The position numbers and the translations under genes were made by a program. This document shows positions 1 to 8,554 of a DNA stretch of 40,140 bases, one piece after another. Every line of letters starts with the position of its first letter. The stretch's first letter is position 1. Below the pieces are notes generated by a model. It searched no databases. It saw only the letters and a program-made list of their open reading frames with translations, and was not told where the DNA came from. Source of the stretch: Ignavibacteriaceae bacterium. Lineage in GTDB: Bacteria; Bacteroidota; Ignavibacteria; Ignavibacteriales; Ignavibacteriaceae. The DNA is taken from assembly GCA_013359345.1 (NCBI GenBank), contig JABWCA010000016.1, forward strand, positions 1 through 40,140. The letters are read 5' to 3'.

Positions 1-30
1 TTGCTGAAAACACTCTTAAAATCAGGACAA

Positions 31-266
31 ATCTGGTATAAAAAGAATTACGCCACAATGACTGTAACGCCTCCCGATTTTTTCGGGATGTCGGTACATT
101 TATGCTGAAACGAGCAATCCGCCACAGGCGGACAGGCTGGCAACGGCGGCAGGTTTAAAACCAACGGCAAGAGAGGATCGGCAGTTGTGCTTTTATACGA
201 GGGTAGTGCTTACACGGGAATCTTTGATTTTTCACGGGATGCGAGCATCGCATCCCTAACAGATGC
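31..266 (-). repeat. Left copy of flanking repeat (inverted relative to 9700-10076)
   Basis: This segment matches the reverse complement of 9700-10076 by eye over most of its length. Shared blocks include CTGGTATAAAA, ACTGTAACGCC, GTCGGTACATTT, GCTGAAACGAGCAATCCGCC, AACCAACGGCAAGA, GGATCGGCAGTTGTGC and TTTCACGGGATGCGAGCATC. It holds one copy (117-139) of a 23-bp hairpin unit that occurs three times on the right, and lacks about 115 bp that looks like an internal duplication on the right. No credible protein is encoded. The orientation is arbitrary, assigned only to show it is opposite to the right copy. Confidence 0.8.
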
Positions 267-311
267 TGCGCGGGATTTAGCCGCTTATGTCTTGCTGAAA
301 ACGGATGCAGG

Positions 312-383
312 AACGCTGAGGGTTACAGACGTTCCTGATTACCGCCGGGAAACCTGACACCCGGATTTCAAACCCTCAGCGTT
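312..383. repeat. 13-bp perfect inverted repeat
   Basis: AACGCTGAGGGTT at 312-324 is repeated as its exact reverse complement at 371-383, with a 46-base loop. It lies in the gene-free left flank between the long flanking repeat and the two-hairpin element. It could form a stem in RNA or single-stranded DNA; no function is visible. Confidence 0.6.
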
Positions 384-463
384 GTGAAGAAAGACGGGAG
401 CTGCATTAAGGCTACACCCCAGACCCTGCCACACCGCCGCGCACTAAACCCTCCTGCTCCCTT

Positions 464-534
464 AACTCCGGAGGAGTTACACAATACTAGAAAAACGGCA
501 TCCCCACATGCTAACCCAACTCCGGACGGAGTTG
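464..534 (-). repeat. Two-hairpin intergenic element, copy 1
   Basis: Two short palindromes, AACTCCGGAGGAGTT (464-478) and CAACTCCGGACGGAGTTG (517-534), are separated by about 38 bases containing ACACAATACTAG next to the first. The same arrangement in opposite orientation occurs at 39227-39294 and 39920-39986, and a diverged version at 9602-9674. It resembles paired-REP (BIME-like) intergenic repeats. The open reading frames across it (384-614 plus, 368-622 minus) look like repeat translations, not genes. Confidence 0.75.
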
Positions 535-647
535 AACAAAAATGCACCCTTAGGAAAATAAAGGTGTTTGAAAAAAATAACATAATCCCAAAAGTCAGCC
601 CCATCGAAATTTGACTAATCACAAAATATTCACTATTTTGAAATACG

Positions 648-674
648 GAAAAATATTGTCAATGCAATATTTTC
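648..674. promoter_or_regulatory. AT-rich inverted repeat upstream of hsdR
   Basis: AAAATATTG and CAATATTTT form a 9-bp inverted repeat with a 6-base spacer about 50 bases before the hsdR start. Position and symmetry suit an operator or a hairpin in the leader of the restriction-modification operon. No partner regulator gene is present in the window, so the role is a guess. Confidence 0.3.
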
Positions 675-725
675 AATGGTATTGAATAATTACTTAAAGG
701 TTCACTGTATGGGATACGGGGCTGA

Positions 726-3125
726 ATGATCGGGAAAAAAGATTGGTCTGAACGGGACGTAATCACTAAACTTATTATTCCTTCTCTTAAGGATGCCGGC
801 TGGTCTGTTGAGAAGCAGATCCGTGAAGAGGTCTTTTTTACGGACGGGCGTATCCATGTAAACGGCAGCAAAGTAAAACGCGGTGAACGCAAAAGAGCCG
901 ATATCATCCTCTATTACAAACCCAACATTCCTGTTGCAATCATTGAAGTCAAAGACAATAATCACTCCTACGGTGCCGGAATTCAGCAGGCGCTGAATTA
1001 TGCTCAGATTCTTGATATACCCGTGGCTTACAGCACAAACGGTGACATGTTTCTTGAACGACTTCGTATAAAATCCGATCTGAAAATTGAAACCACATTT
1101 GCTCTCTCCCAATTTCCTTCTCCCGCCCAACTCTGGGAGAAATACAAGGAGTATAAAAACATAACCACCCCCAGACAGGAGGAAATAGCCTCTCAGGATT
1201 ATTTTTTCGATTTCAAAGGCAGAACTCCGCGATATTATCAGCAGATAGCTATTAACAGAACGGTTGAAACAATTGCACGGGGACAGAATCGGATACTCCT
1301 CGTTATGGCTACAGGAACAGGAAAAACTTACACCGCATTTCAGATTGTATGGCGCCTCTGGAAAAGCAGGGAGAAAAAACGGATACTTTTTCTTGCCGAT
1401 AGAAATGCTCTGATTGACCAGACCAAACGGGGAGATTTCAGACATTTCAAAGACAAAATGACTATAGTCAAAAAGAAGGTTATTGATCCCTCATTTGAAA
1501 TTTACCTCGCGCTGTATCAGGGACTCACGAATTATGAGGGTGAGAACGACGCTTACAGGGAATTCTCGCCTGATTTCTTTGACCTTGTAATTGTTGATGA
1601 GTGCCACAGAGGAAGTGCAGCTGAAGACAGCGCATGGCGTGAAATTCTCACTTACTTTAGCGCGGCAACACATATCGGACTTACAGCCACTCCCCGTGAA
1701 ACCGATGAAATTTCAAATATTGAATACTTCGGAGAACCTGTTTATGTCTATTCGCTTAGACAAGGTATTGATGACGGTTTTCTTGCACCCTATAAAATTC
1801 TCAGAGTGGGCCTTAATGTTGATCTTGAAGGATGGCGCCCTGAAAAGGATAAAAGAGATCTGGACGGTCTTTTAGTTGAAGACCGTGTGTATAACCAGAG
1901 TGATTATGACCGGAATCTGATCATCAGGGAAAGAACCGAAGCAGTTGCTTCAAGAATTGCAGAATTCCTCAGGAAAAGCAATCCTCTGAGTAAAACAATT
2001 GTATTTTGTGTGGATATTGAACACGCTGAACGGATGAGATCTGCGCTGGTTAATGCACTGCCTGAGGAAGTAAGTAAAAATGAAAAGTATGTAATGAGGA
2101 TAACAGGCGATGACGAAGAAGGTAAACTGCAGATTGATAATTTTATAAACCCTGAAGAAACTTATCCTGTTATTGCTACCACCTCAAAACTGATGACAAC
2201 GGGTATTGATGCACAGACCTGCCGACTGATAGTGCTTGATTCAGTGATAAAATCGATGACTGAGTTTAAACAGATTATTGGCAGGGGTACCCGAATCAAT
2301 GAGGATTTTGGTAAACACTATTTCACTATAATGGACTTCAGAAATGTCACAAATCTGTTTGCAGATCCTGCATTTGACGGTGACCCTGTAAGAGTGAAAG
2401 AAATTCCCGAAGGAGAGGAAATTCCCCCGGACGATGAACCGGATGATGAGCCGACAACTGAAACCGGAACCGGAGAAGATACAGGTACCGGGGAAGGCGA
2501 TGACTCAGGAGATGAAGAGGGTGAGGGTGATACCGGCGGCGGTGGCGGCGGTGAAGGGCGTCAGAAAGTCTACGTTGCCGGAGTTGTGGTTTCAATCCTG
2601 AATGAGCGGAGACAGTTTCTTGATCCTGATGGTAAACTTACAATTGAAACGGTCAGAGAGTACACACAGAAAAGCATCAGGTCAAAATACCGGACACTCG
2701 ATCATTTCCTGAGTGACTGGAACAGTGCTGAAAAGAAAAGAGCAGTGATTGAAGAGCTTGCAAATGAAGGAATACCGATTGATGAACTGAAGGATGAAGT
2801 AAAAAAAGATCTGGATATCTTTGACCTGATCTGCCACATAGCGTGGGATATGCCCCCTCTCACCAGAAGAGAAAGAGCAGCAAATGTCAGAAAAAGAAAT
2901 TACTTCGCAAAGTATGGCGATAAAGCAAGACATATTCTCACAGCTCTCCTTGATAAATATGCCACAGAAGGGATTGAAAATATTGAGGATCCCGGAATAC
3001 TGAGGCTCGAACCTTTCTCCTCATTTGGTACACCGGTTCAGATTATTTCCATGTTCGGGGGAAAAGAAAATTATCTCAAAGCAATTAAAGAACTTGAAAA
3101 CGAAATTTATAACACGGCAGCTTAA
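726..3125 (+). CDS. hsdR: Type I restriction enzyme, R (motor/nuclease) subunit HsdR
   Basis: This is the DNA translocase and endonuclease subunit of a type I restriction-modification complex, cleaving unmodified invading DNA after ATP-driven translocation. An N-terminal PD-(D/E)xK nuclease is visible (D59, then E74-V-K76). The superfamily 2 helicase core follows: Walker A TGTGKT (K200), DECH box (291-294), TATP (320-323) and the motif VI region QIIGRGTR (516-523). A very acidic then glycine-rich linker (about 559-611) joins the core to a helical C-terminal domain that would contact HsdM/HsdS. At 799 residues it is a compact HsdR. Its TAA stop shares one base with the hsdM ATG (TAATG), so the two are translationally coupled. 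The start ATG has only a weak upstream purine run. Family assignment is secure; DNA specificity comes from hsdS and cannot be read. Confidence 0.95.
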   Translation: MIGKKDWSERDVITKLIIPSLKDAGWSVEKQIREEVFFTDGRIHVNGSKVKRGERKRADIILYYKPNIPVAIIEVKDNNHSYGAGIQQALNYAQILDIPVAYSTNGDMFLERLRIKSDLKIETTFALSQFPSPAQLWEKYKEYKNITTPRQEEIASQDYFFDFKGRTPRYYQQIAINRTVETIARGQNRILLVMATGTGKTYTAFQIVWRLWKSREKKRILFLADRNALIDQTKRGDFRHFKDKMTIVKKKVIDPSFEIYLALYQGLTNYEGENDAYREFSPDFFDLVIVDECHRGSAAEDSAWREILTYFSAATHIGLTATPRETDEISNIEYFGEPVYVYSLRQGIDDGFLAPYKILRVGLNVDLEGWRPEKDKRDLDGLLVEDRVYNQSDYDRNLIIRERTEAVASRIAEFLRKSNPLSKTIVFCVDIEHAERMRSALVNALPEEVSKNEKYVMRITGDDEEGKLQIDNFINPEETYPVIATTSKLMTTGIDAQTCRLIVLDSVIKSMTEFKQIIGRGTRINEDFGKHYFTIMDFRNVTNLFADPAFDGDPVRVKEIPEGEEIPPDDEPDDEPTTETGTGEDTGTGEGDDSGDEEGEGDTGGGGGGEGRQKVYVAGVVVSILNERRQFLDPDGKLTIETVREYTQKSIRSKYRTLDHFLSDWNSAEKKRAVIEELANEGIPIDELKDEVKKDLDIFDLICHIAWDMPPLTRRERAANVRKRNYFAKYGDKARHILTALLDKYATEGIENIEDPGILRLEPFSSFGTPVQIISMFGGKENYLKAIKELENEIYNTAA

Positions 3126-4555
3126 TGAAAAATATCGGCAGTATAATTAAAACCCTTCAAAATATATTAAGAAAAGACCAGGGTGTATCAGGTGATGCAC
3201 AAAGAATTGAACAGCTTGGATGGATGATCACTCTTAAAATAATTGACGATAAGGATAAGGAACTTGAAATTGTAAAAGAAAATTACCGGTCTCCTATACC
3301 TGATGAACTGAAATGGAGAAACTGGGCGGAGAATCCCGAAGGAATAACGGGGGATGAACTAAAAGAGTTTATTGACAGGAAACTGTTCCCCGGATTGAAA
3401 AACCTTGAGATTCTGCCGGGTGACAGGCGGGCGCTGATAATCCGTGAAATCTTTGACGGAACAAACAACTACATGAAAAACGGCACTATCATCCGTCAGG
3501 TAGTCAACCAGCTTAATCAGATCGATTTTAACATATCTGAAGACCGTCATGTTTTTGGTGATATTTATGAAACCATTCTCCGTGACCTGCAGAGTGCGGG
3601 CAATTACGGCGAGTTTTATACCCCGAGAGCCCTGACAGAATTTGTGACTGAAATGGTGAACCCGAAACTGGGTGAAAAAATCTATGATCCTGCCTGCGGT
3701 ACCGGAGGATTCCTTACATCGGCAATTGAAAATATCAGAAAAAACGGGATCAGCAATGTTGAAGAGTTTGATACTCTTCAGGAGAATATCTTAGGGTCTG
3801 AACTTAAACCCCTTCCTTTTATGCTTGCCGTCACCAATCTGATTCTGCATGATATTGAAGTTCCAAAAATTGAATATGCAGACAGCCTCAACCGTGAGTA
3901 CACATCCATCTCTGCAAAAGACAGGGTGGACGTCATTCTTGCAAATCCACCGTTTGGCGCCACTGTTGCGGATAGCATTGAAACTAATTTCCCCCTTTCG
4001 TACCGTACAAAAGAGAGCGCAGATCTTTTTCTGGTGATGATGATCAGATATCTTAAAGACGGGGGCAGGGCTGGTATCGTTCTTCCTGACGGGTCGCTTA
4101 CGGGTGACGGTGTTAAGGAGAGAATACGTCAGCATCTTCTTGAAACCTGTAATCTCCATACCATTATCCGCCTCCCAAATTCTGTGTTTCAGCCTTATGC
4201 AAGTGTTGCCACAAATTTGTTGTTTTTCACAAAGGGTACCCCGACAACCGAAATCTGGTACCGTGAACACAAGCTACCCGAAGGCATGAAGGCCTATTCA
4301 AAAACAAAACCGATTCAGAAACATGAATTTGAACCGATCCGTGAATGGTGGAACAACCGTGAGGAAAATGAACTGTCATGGAAAGTGCCTGTTGAAACAC
4401 TTAGGGAGACAGGCTATAATCTTGATATTAAAAATCCCCACTTTCAGGAAACTGAACATGAATACACAAGTGCTGAACTGATTGAACTATTGCACCAGTC
4501 ATTCAGACGAAGTGAACAACTGCTTCTGGAGTTGAAAAGGGAGTTGGGGAATTGA
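3125..4555 (+). CDS. hsdM: Type I DNA methyltransferase, M subunit HsdM
   Basis: This is the adenine-N6 DNA methyltransferase subunit, which uses S-adenosylmethionine and works with HsdS to protect host DNA; with HsdR it completes the restriction complex. An N-terminal helical HsdM_N domain covers about residues 1-140. The SAM-binding motif I DPACGTGGF starts at D188 and the catalytic NPPF motif at N274, the usual order for N6-adenine gamma-class enzymes. The length of 476 residues is normal for the family and no break is seen. The start overlaps the hsdR stop by one base and the end overlaps the hsdS start by four, so the three subunits are encoded as one coupled transcript. Base composition is close to that of hsdR and higher in GC than the genes that follow. 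Confidence 0.96.
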   Translation: MKNIGSIIKTLQNILRKDQGVSGDAQRIEQLGWMITLKIIDDKDKELEIVKENYRSPIPDELKWRNWAENPEGITGDELKEFIDRKLFPGLKNLEILPGDRRALIIREIFDGTNNYMKNGTIIRQVVNQLNQIDFNISEDRHVFGDIYETILRDLQSAGNYGEFYTPRALTEFVTEMVNPKLGEKIYDPACGTGGFLTSAIENIRKNGISNVEEFDTLQENILGSELKPLPFMLAVTNLILHDIEVPKIEYADSLNREYTSISAKDRVDVILANPPFGATVADSIETNFPLSYRTKESADLFLVMMIRYLKDGGRAGIVLPDGSLTGDGVKERIRQHLLETCNLHTIIRLPNSVFQPYASVATNLLFFTKGTPTTEIWYREHKLPEGMKAYSKTKPIQKHEFEPIREWWNNREENELSWKVPVETLRETGYNLDIKNPHFQETEHEYTSAELIELLHQSFRRSEQLLLELKRELGN

Positions 4556-5856
4556 ATTCCATCGAACAAATTTATCGCTTGGGCGAATTGTGTGATTTTG
4601 AAAAAGGTAAAACAGGGATTGCTTCTGCGATTCCCGGAGATTATCCTTTAATTACAACAGGCCAATATCAAAAGACGGCGTCTAATTTTGACTTTGACAG
4701 TGAAGCCGTTTGTGTCCCTTTGGTATCATCAACCGGACACGGAAAGAAGTCTTTGAATTATATCCATTATATTAATGGAAAATTTGCGCTAGGTACAATT
4801 TTAGTTGCTGTTACAAGTAAAGATAAGGATGTTTTGTTACCGGAGTATTTACATATCTATCTTCTTAGAAATAAAGACAATCTTATTGTGCCACTTATGC
4901 GCGGCGCTGCAAACGTTTCTTTGTCAATTAAAGATTTAGCTAATATTGAAATTAAATTGCCTGAGATATCTGAACAGAAAAGAATTATAAAACAATCTAA
5001 AACAGTCGATGGATTTAAGAAAAAAATAACCATCGAAACGGAATTACAAGGTAATCTGCTAGCCCAACTCCGTCAATCCATTCTTCAGGAAGCAATTGAG
5101 GGAAAATTAACCGCAGAATGGCGTAAAAATAATCCTGTTATTAAAGGTGATCCTGATTATGATGCTGCCGCTCTCCTTGAGAAAATCAAAGAGGAAAAGG
5201 AACGGTTGATTAAGGAGGGGAAAATTAAACGGGAGAAACCACTCCCTCCAATTAAACCTGAAGAAATTCCGTTTCCACTTCCTGAAGGCTGGGTTTGGAC
5301 AAGACTGGGGGAGGTGGCATTAACAATTAATAGAGGTATTTCTCCATTATATTCTGGAAAAAGTTATAAGAAAATATTGAATCAAAAATGTGTGCGCTTA
5401 GGTTATTTAGACCAATCCTTTGCTAAAACCGTTGAGGACCACTGGGAACAGTCAATAGATGTTTCATTTAGAATAGCGAATTTTGATCTTTTGGTTAATT
5501 CAACCGGAGACGGAACGATTGGTAGATGTGCGATCGCAAGTATTAATGAAGAGGGATTATTGTTTGACTCACATATACTGCGTGTAAGATTTTTTACAAA
5601 CCATATATCAAGCCTTTATGTACAAATAATTAATTCAGGTTTTGTGCAAGATCAAATCAAGAAAAAAAAGCGAGCAACTACGACCAAACAAACTGAGCTT
5701 GGGGTTAATAATCTTTCCAGTTTTTTATTCCCTTTGCTTGGTTTAAAGGAAATATCACAATTAGATTTTAAACTCAACCAAATGTTTTCTGTTCTAGTCA
5801 ATTCACAAAAAGAATTACAAAAACAGATTGACGCTATTAAATTATTAAAAACATAA
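4552..5856 (+). CDS. hsdS: Type I restriction-modification specificity subunit HsdS
   Basis: HsdS recognises the bipartite DNA target and holds the two HsdM subunits. Two target-recognition domains are visible. The first covers about residues 5-145 and ends in LPEISEQKRIIKQ. A conserved helical region follows at about 150-235, including LRQSILQEAIEGKLTAEW. The second runs from about 243 (PLPEGWVWTRLGEV) to 405, with a final helix. The best start is a TTG whose first four bases (TTGA) overlap the hsdM stop, with no better in-frame ATG nearby; the protein then begins at the first recognition domain with no missing sequence. At 434 residues it is full length. The gene is visibly more AT-rich than hsdR and hsdM, as often happens when specificity genes are exchanged by recombination. 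The sequence recognised cannot be predicted by eye. Confidence 0.93.
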   Translation: MNSIEQIYRLGELCDFEKGKTGIASAIPGDYPLITTGQYQKTASNFDFDSEAVCVPLVSSTGHGKKSLNYIHYINGKFALGTILVAVTSKDKDVLLPEYLHIYLLRNKDNLIVPLMRGAANVSLSIKDLANIEIKLPEISEQKRIIKQSKTVDGFKKKITIETELQGNLLAQLRQSILQEAIEGKLTAEWRKNNPVIKGDPDYDAAALLEKIKEEKERLIKEGKIKREKPLPPIKPEEIPFPLPEGWVWTRLGEVALTINRGISPLYSGKSYKKILNQKCVRLGYLDQSFAKTVEDHWEQSIDVSFRIANFDLLVNSTGDGTIGRCAIASINEEGLLFDSHILRVRFFTNHISSLYVQIINSGFVQDQIKKKKRATTTKQTELGVNNLSSFLFPLLGLKEISQLDFKLNQMFSVLVNSQKELQKQIDAIKLLKT

Positions 5857-5868
5857 AAGTTGGTATTT

Positions 5869-7203
5869 ATGTCAAAATCTATTTTTACAATTTTGTCAGC
5901 AATTGGTGAAGGCGGTTTTGCCACAGTATATAAATGCAAATTAAGTGATACTAACACTGAATATGCTGTTAAGGTGTTACACTCTAATTCTTCAGAGGAA
6001 GACAGAAAACGCTTTATTAATGAAATAGAGTACCTTAAAATACTTAAAGATCACCAAGGTATTGTTAAATTGATAAGGGAGTGTGAACCAAATGATCAAC
6101 AACCTTGGTACATCATGGAATTAGCTGATGAAAATTTAAAGGAATATATCATCAAGAATTTTTCAAGATTAAAAAAGGGTGATTTATATGAGATTATTTT
6201 GGATATCTTGGATGCCGTTAAATTCGCTCATGATAGAGAGATTCTACACAGAGATATCTCCTATTCAAATATTCTCGTTTTTAATACTGCAACAGTAAAA
6301 AAAATTAAGGTGGCTGATTTTGGATTAGGTAAAGATCTTAATACACAGAGTGAGCTAACTAGATCAGATGAACGTGAATTGGGTCAGGCATATTTTATAT
6401 CTCCAGAGCAAAAAGTAAAACTTAAATCTGCAACAATACAAAGCGATATCTATTCGTTAGGTAAATTGATTTTATTTATTTTGACTCAAAATATCTTCGG
6501 AAATCATACCGAATTGGAATCAGCTGAACGATATCTAGTCGGAAAGGCTACACAATTTGACCCTTCTCTAAGATTTCGATCTGTTCAAGAAATGATTGAT
6601 TATCTTGAAATACTGTCGAGGCAACTAACAAATCAATGCGCACTCTGGGATAAAAGTTTGAAGAATGTTTTGAGTACCAATTTAATTTCTGTTACTGATG
6701 ATGATTTTTTTAATTTTCTCCTTCAGAATCACTCCTTAGTCAATTTCCTCGATGATTTTCTAATACCATTCTGCAATCTTGTTTTAAATACTTCATATTT
6801 AAATACAATTCCGAGTTTTGGAAGAAATAAGATCTTCATATTAATTTCTCATGTAGATAAAATGTTTGAGAATTTTTCAAGAGAACACAATTTTGACTTT
6901 AGGCAAATAGATTTAATTACAGATTGCTACATAAAAATTCTCAATTATACTGATGATTCACAAACTAAATTAATATTATTAAAACGACTATGGCGTTTTG
7001 CTTTCTTCTATAATCGTTATTATACACAAGATCTTATAAAGTTAAACTTAAATTCAAAAAACATTACATCAGAAATTGAGAATGATTTCGCCTTTTTTAT
7101 CGAAGCAAATATGAATTATAGTGGTGTTCCTGTCGTATTAAATGGGATACGTCTACCTCCCACTATAGAAAACATAATAAATAAATTTAAAGCATTGGTT
7201 TGA
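5869..7203 (+). CDS. Eukaryotic-like Ser/Thr protein kinase in the R-M operon
   Basis: The N-terminal half (about 1-260, counted from the ATG at 5869) is a Hanks-type kinase: glycine loop GEGGFATVY (13-21), ATP lysine K35 in AVKVL, catalytic HRD (127-129) with N134, DFG (150-152) and SPEQ in place of APE. The usual lysine after HRD is serine (HRDISYSN). The C-terminal half (about 265-444) is an AT-rich, mostly helical unknown domain with no obvious membrane segment. An upstream in-frame TTG at 5860 would add three residues; ATG 5869 is preferred. It begins 12 bases after hsdS and ends 7 bases before the next gene, so it is probably co-transcribed with the R-M genes. Such kinases act in some phage-defence systems, for example Stk2 and PglW; here a role as sensor or effector is inference. 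Substrate unknown. Confidence 0.88.
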   Translation: MSKSIFTILSAIGEGGFATVYKCKLSDTNTEYAVKVLHSNSSEEDRKRFINEIEYLKILKDHQGIVKLIRECEPNDQQPWYIMELADENLKEYIIKNFSRLKKGDLYEIILDILDAVKFAHDREILHRDISYSNILVFNTATVKKIKVADFGLGKDLNTQSELTRSDERELGQAYFISPEQKVKLKSATIQSDIYSLGKLILFILTQNIFGNHTELESAERYLVGKATQFDPSLRFRSVQEMIDYLEILSRQLTNQCALWDKSLKNVLSTNLISVTDDDFFNFLLQNHSLVNFLDDFLIPFCNLVLNTSYLNTIPSFGRNKIFILISHVDKMFENFSREHNFDFRQIDLITDCYIKILNYTDDSQTKLILLKRLWRFAFFYNRYYTQDLIKLNLNSKNITSEIENDFAFFIEANMNYSGVPVVLNGIRLPPTIENIINKFKALV

Positions 7204-7210
7204 TCTAAAT

Positions 7211-7978
7211 ATGAAAGATGATGAAATAAAATATCTAATTGAGGCCAAGGTCAAGGAAGCAGAGCTTGCAACTTCCGAAAAGCGGATTAATTACATTCTA
7301 TTGATTGCTGGTGTCTTTGTAACTGTATTTGGTGTTGTTTTACCACTTTTGTTCGCTATATCAAACAATGATAAGGTAGATCAGGCAGTTGAACGGCTGA
7401 ATATGGAAATTAAGGAGTTACAAAAAAGTAATCAGGAATTTGTTATTCAATCACTTGATCGTACTGACAAGTTACAAGAAAAACAAATGGCGCAGTATGA
7501 AAAATATGAAGAAATTCTAAACGCAAAAAGCAGGGAGTTGGATGAAAAATTTAATCAACTGGCTGGGAACCAACTCAGAAAACCAAAATTAGTTTGCAAC
7601 GTGAAAGGTACAAGTGAAAATGGGATTTTAATATTAGGAGAGAATGAGAGACCCTCCATTGAAATCAGGAATGTTGGAGATAAAATTGCCAATGATGTCA
7701 AGTTTAAAATATATTTTAAGGAAGAGGATGGATACGATATATTAGGGGAAATGATGAGACGATTGAGTTCTTATGATGAGCCTTTATACAATCGTTCATA
7801 TATTGATGACCGATTATTTTCAATTGCTCCGAAGGAATCCATATATTTTTCATTTACTCAAAATCGGACTCCAAACCTCTTAGTCGAAGTACCTGTTCTG
7901 ATCAAAGTATATTATGATGAGCCTGAACCGTTAAGATATTCATTCGTTATTAAATACATTGAAAGTAAAATAAATTGA
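7211..7978 (+). CDS. Membrane-anchored coiled-coil protein with C-terminal beta domain
   Basis: I do not recognise a named family. A short charged N-terminus (1-26) is followed by one hydrophobic segment (about 27-50). Residues about 55-120 are rich in E, K, Q and L with heptad spacing and should form a coiled coil. The C-terminal region (about 125-255) contains IEIRNVGDKIANDVKFKIYF, a pattern seen in small Ig-like or CARDB-like beta sandwiches. The gene lies 7 bases after the kinase and 7 bases before the next membrane protein, so the three appear to be one functional unit. The topology suggests an oligomeric membrane anchor or sensor partner for the kinase. That role is inferred only from position and architecture. 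Confidence 0.8.
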   Translation: MKDDEIKYLIEAKVKEAELATSEKRINYILLIAGVFVTVFGVVLPLLFAISNNDKVDQAVERLNMEIKELQKSNQEFVIQSLDRTDKLQEKQMAQYEKYEEILNAKSRELDEKFNQLAGNQLRKPKLVCNVKGTSENGILILGENERPSIEIRNVGDKIANDVKFKIYFKEEDGYDILGEMMRRLSSYDEPLYNRSYIDDRLFSIAPKESIYFSFTQNRTPNLLVEVPVLIKVYYDEPEPLRYSFVIKYIESKIN

Positions 7979-7985
7979 GATTTAT

Positions 7986-8306
7986 ATGGAAAAAATCGTA
8001 ATAATAATCGGAGTGATACTCGGAATTTCAATCATGGTATTATTTATAAAGCAGCTTCAATTTTTTCTTGCGGCAAACAAAACATTTGAAAAGATACTTG
8101 CCAGGCAGGATATAATGATAAATCTGTTATTAGATATCAGAGACAAAAGCAGAAGATATTCTGATAAGGATATAAGCAAAATTTTGTCTGGTGGGGATGT
8201 GGCTTCCCAGAATGAAAGTGAATCACTCAAATATATTTGCGACAACTGTGAAAAAGAAGTTTCAAAAGATGCGGTAAAATGTCCTCATTGCGGAGAAAAG
8301 TTGTAG
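7986..8306 (+). CDS. Small membrane protein with C-terminal zinc ribbon
   Basis: The protein has 106 residues. An N-terminal transmembrane helix (about 4-28) is followed by a helical charged stretch, then a C-terminal zinc ribbon with two Cys pairs (CDNC and CPHC) of the zinc-ribbon type that usually folds as an independent domain. It is the last gene of the tightly spaced series running from hsdR, and 248 bases without a gene follow it. Zinc ribbons at the end of single-pass membrane proteins often bind proteins or nucleic acids. What this one binds is unknown. A functional link to the kinase and coiled-coil protein is inferred from the 7-base spacing. Confidence 0.8.
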   Translation: MEKIVIIIGVILGISIMVLFIKQLQFFLAANKTFEKILARQDIMINLLLDIRDKSRRYSDKDISKILSGGDVASQNESESLKYICDNCEKEVSKDAVKCPHCGEKL

Positions 8307-8554
8307 AGCTAATGGGGAACGAACCCACAACTTTCTGATTAGTAATTTTTCATGTCTACTTTTATGAGTATATAGTTTTGTATTAGAATATTTCAAGACT
8401 CAGGAACGTTTTGATTTAAAATTGCACTATAGTTGTTTTATTAAGTTTACATGATTACTGTCTGACATTTATAATACATGACTGTCATTAAGTATTTTGA
8501 TAAGTTTATAACCAAGTGATAATTTCTTGAAATGATAACCGAAAATAAAATACC
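8307..8554. other. AT-rich gap between the kinase module and the Abi-like gene
   Basis: This 248-base intergenic stretch has no credible reading frame and no clear T-tailed hairpin. It is long enough to hold a separate promoter for the Abi-like gene, though no convincing -35/-10 pair could be identified. Confidence 0.6.

Noticed and set aside
368-622. Opposed small reading frames at the left end (plus and minus)
   Set aside because: Both cross the two-hairpin element, and the translated pattern recurs at every copy of that element; there is no coding character.
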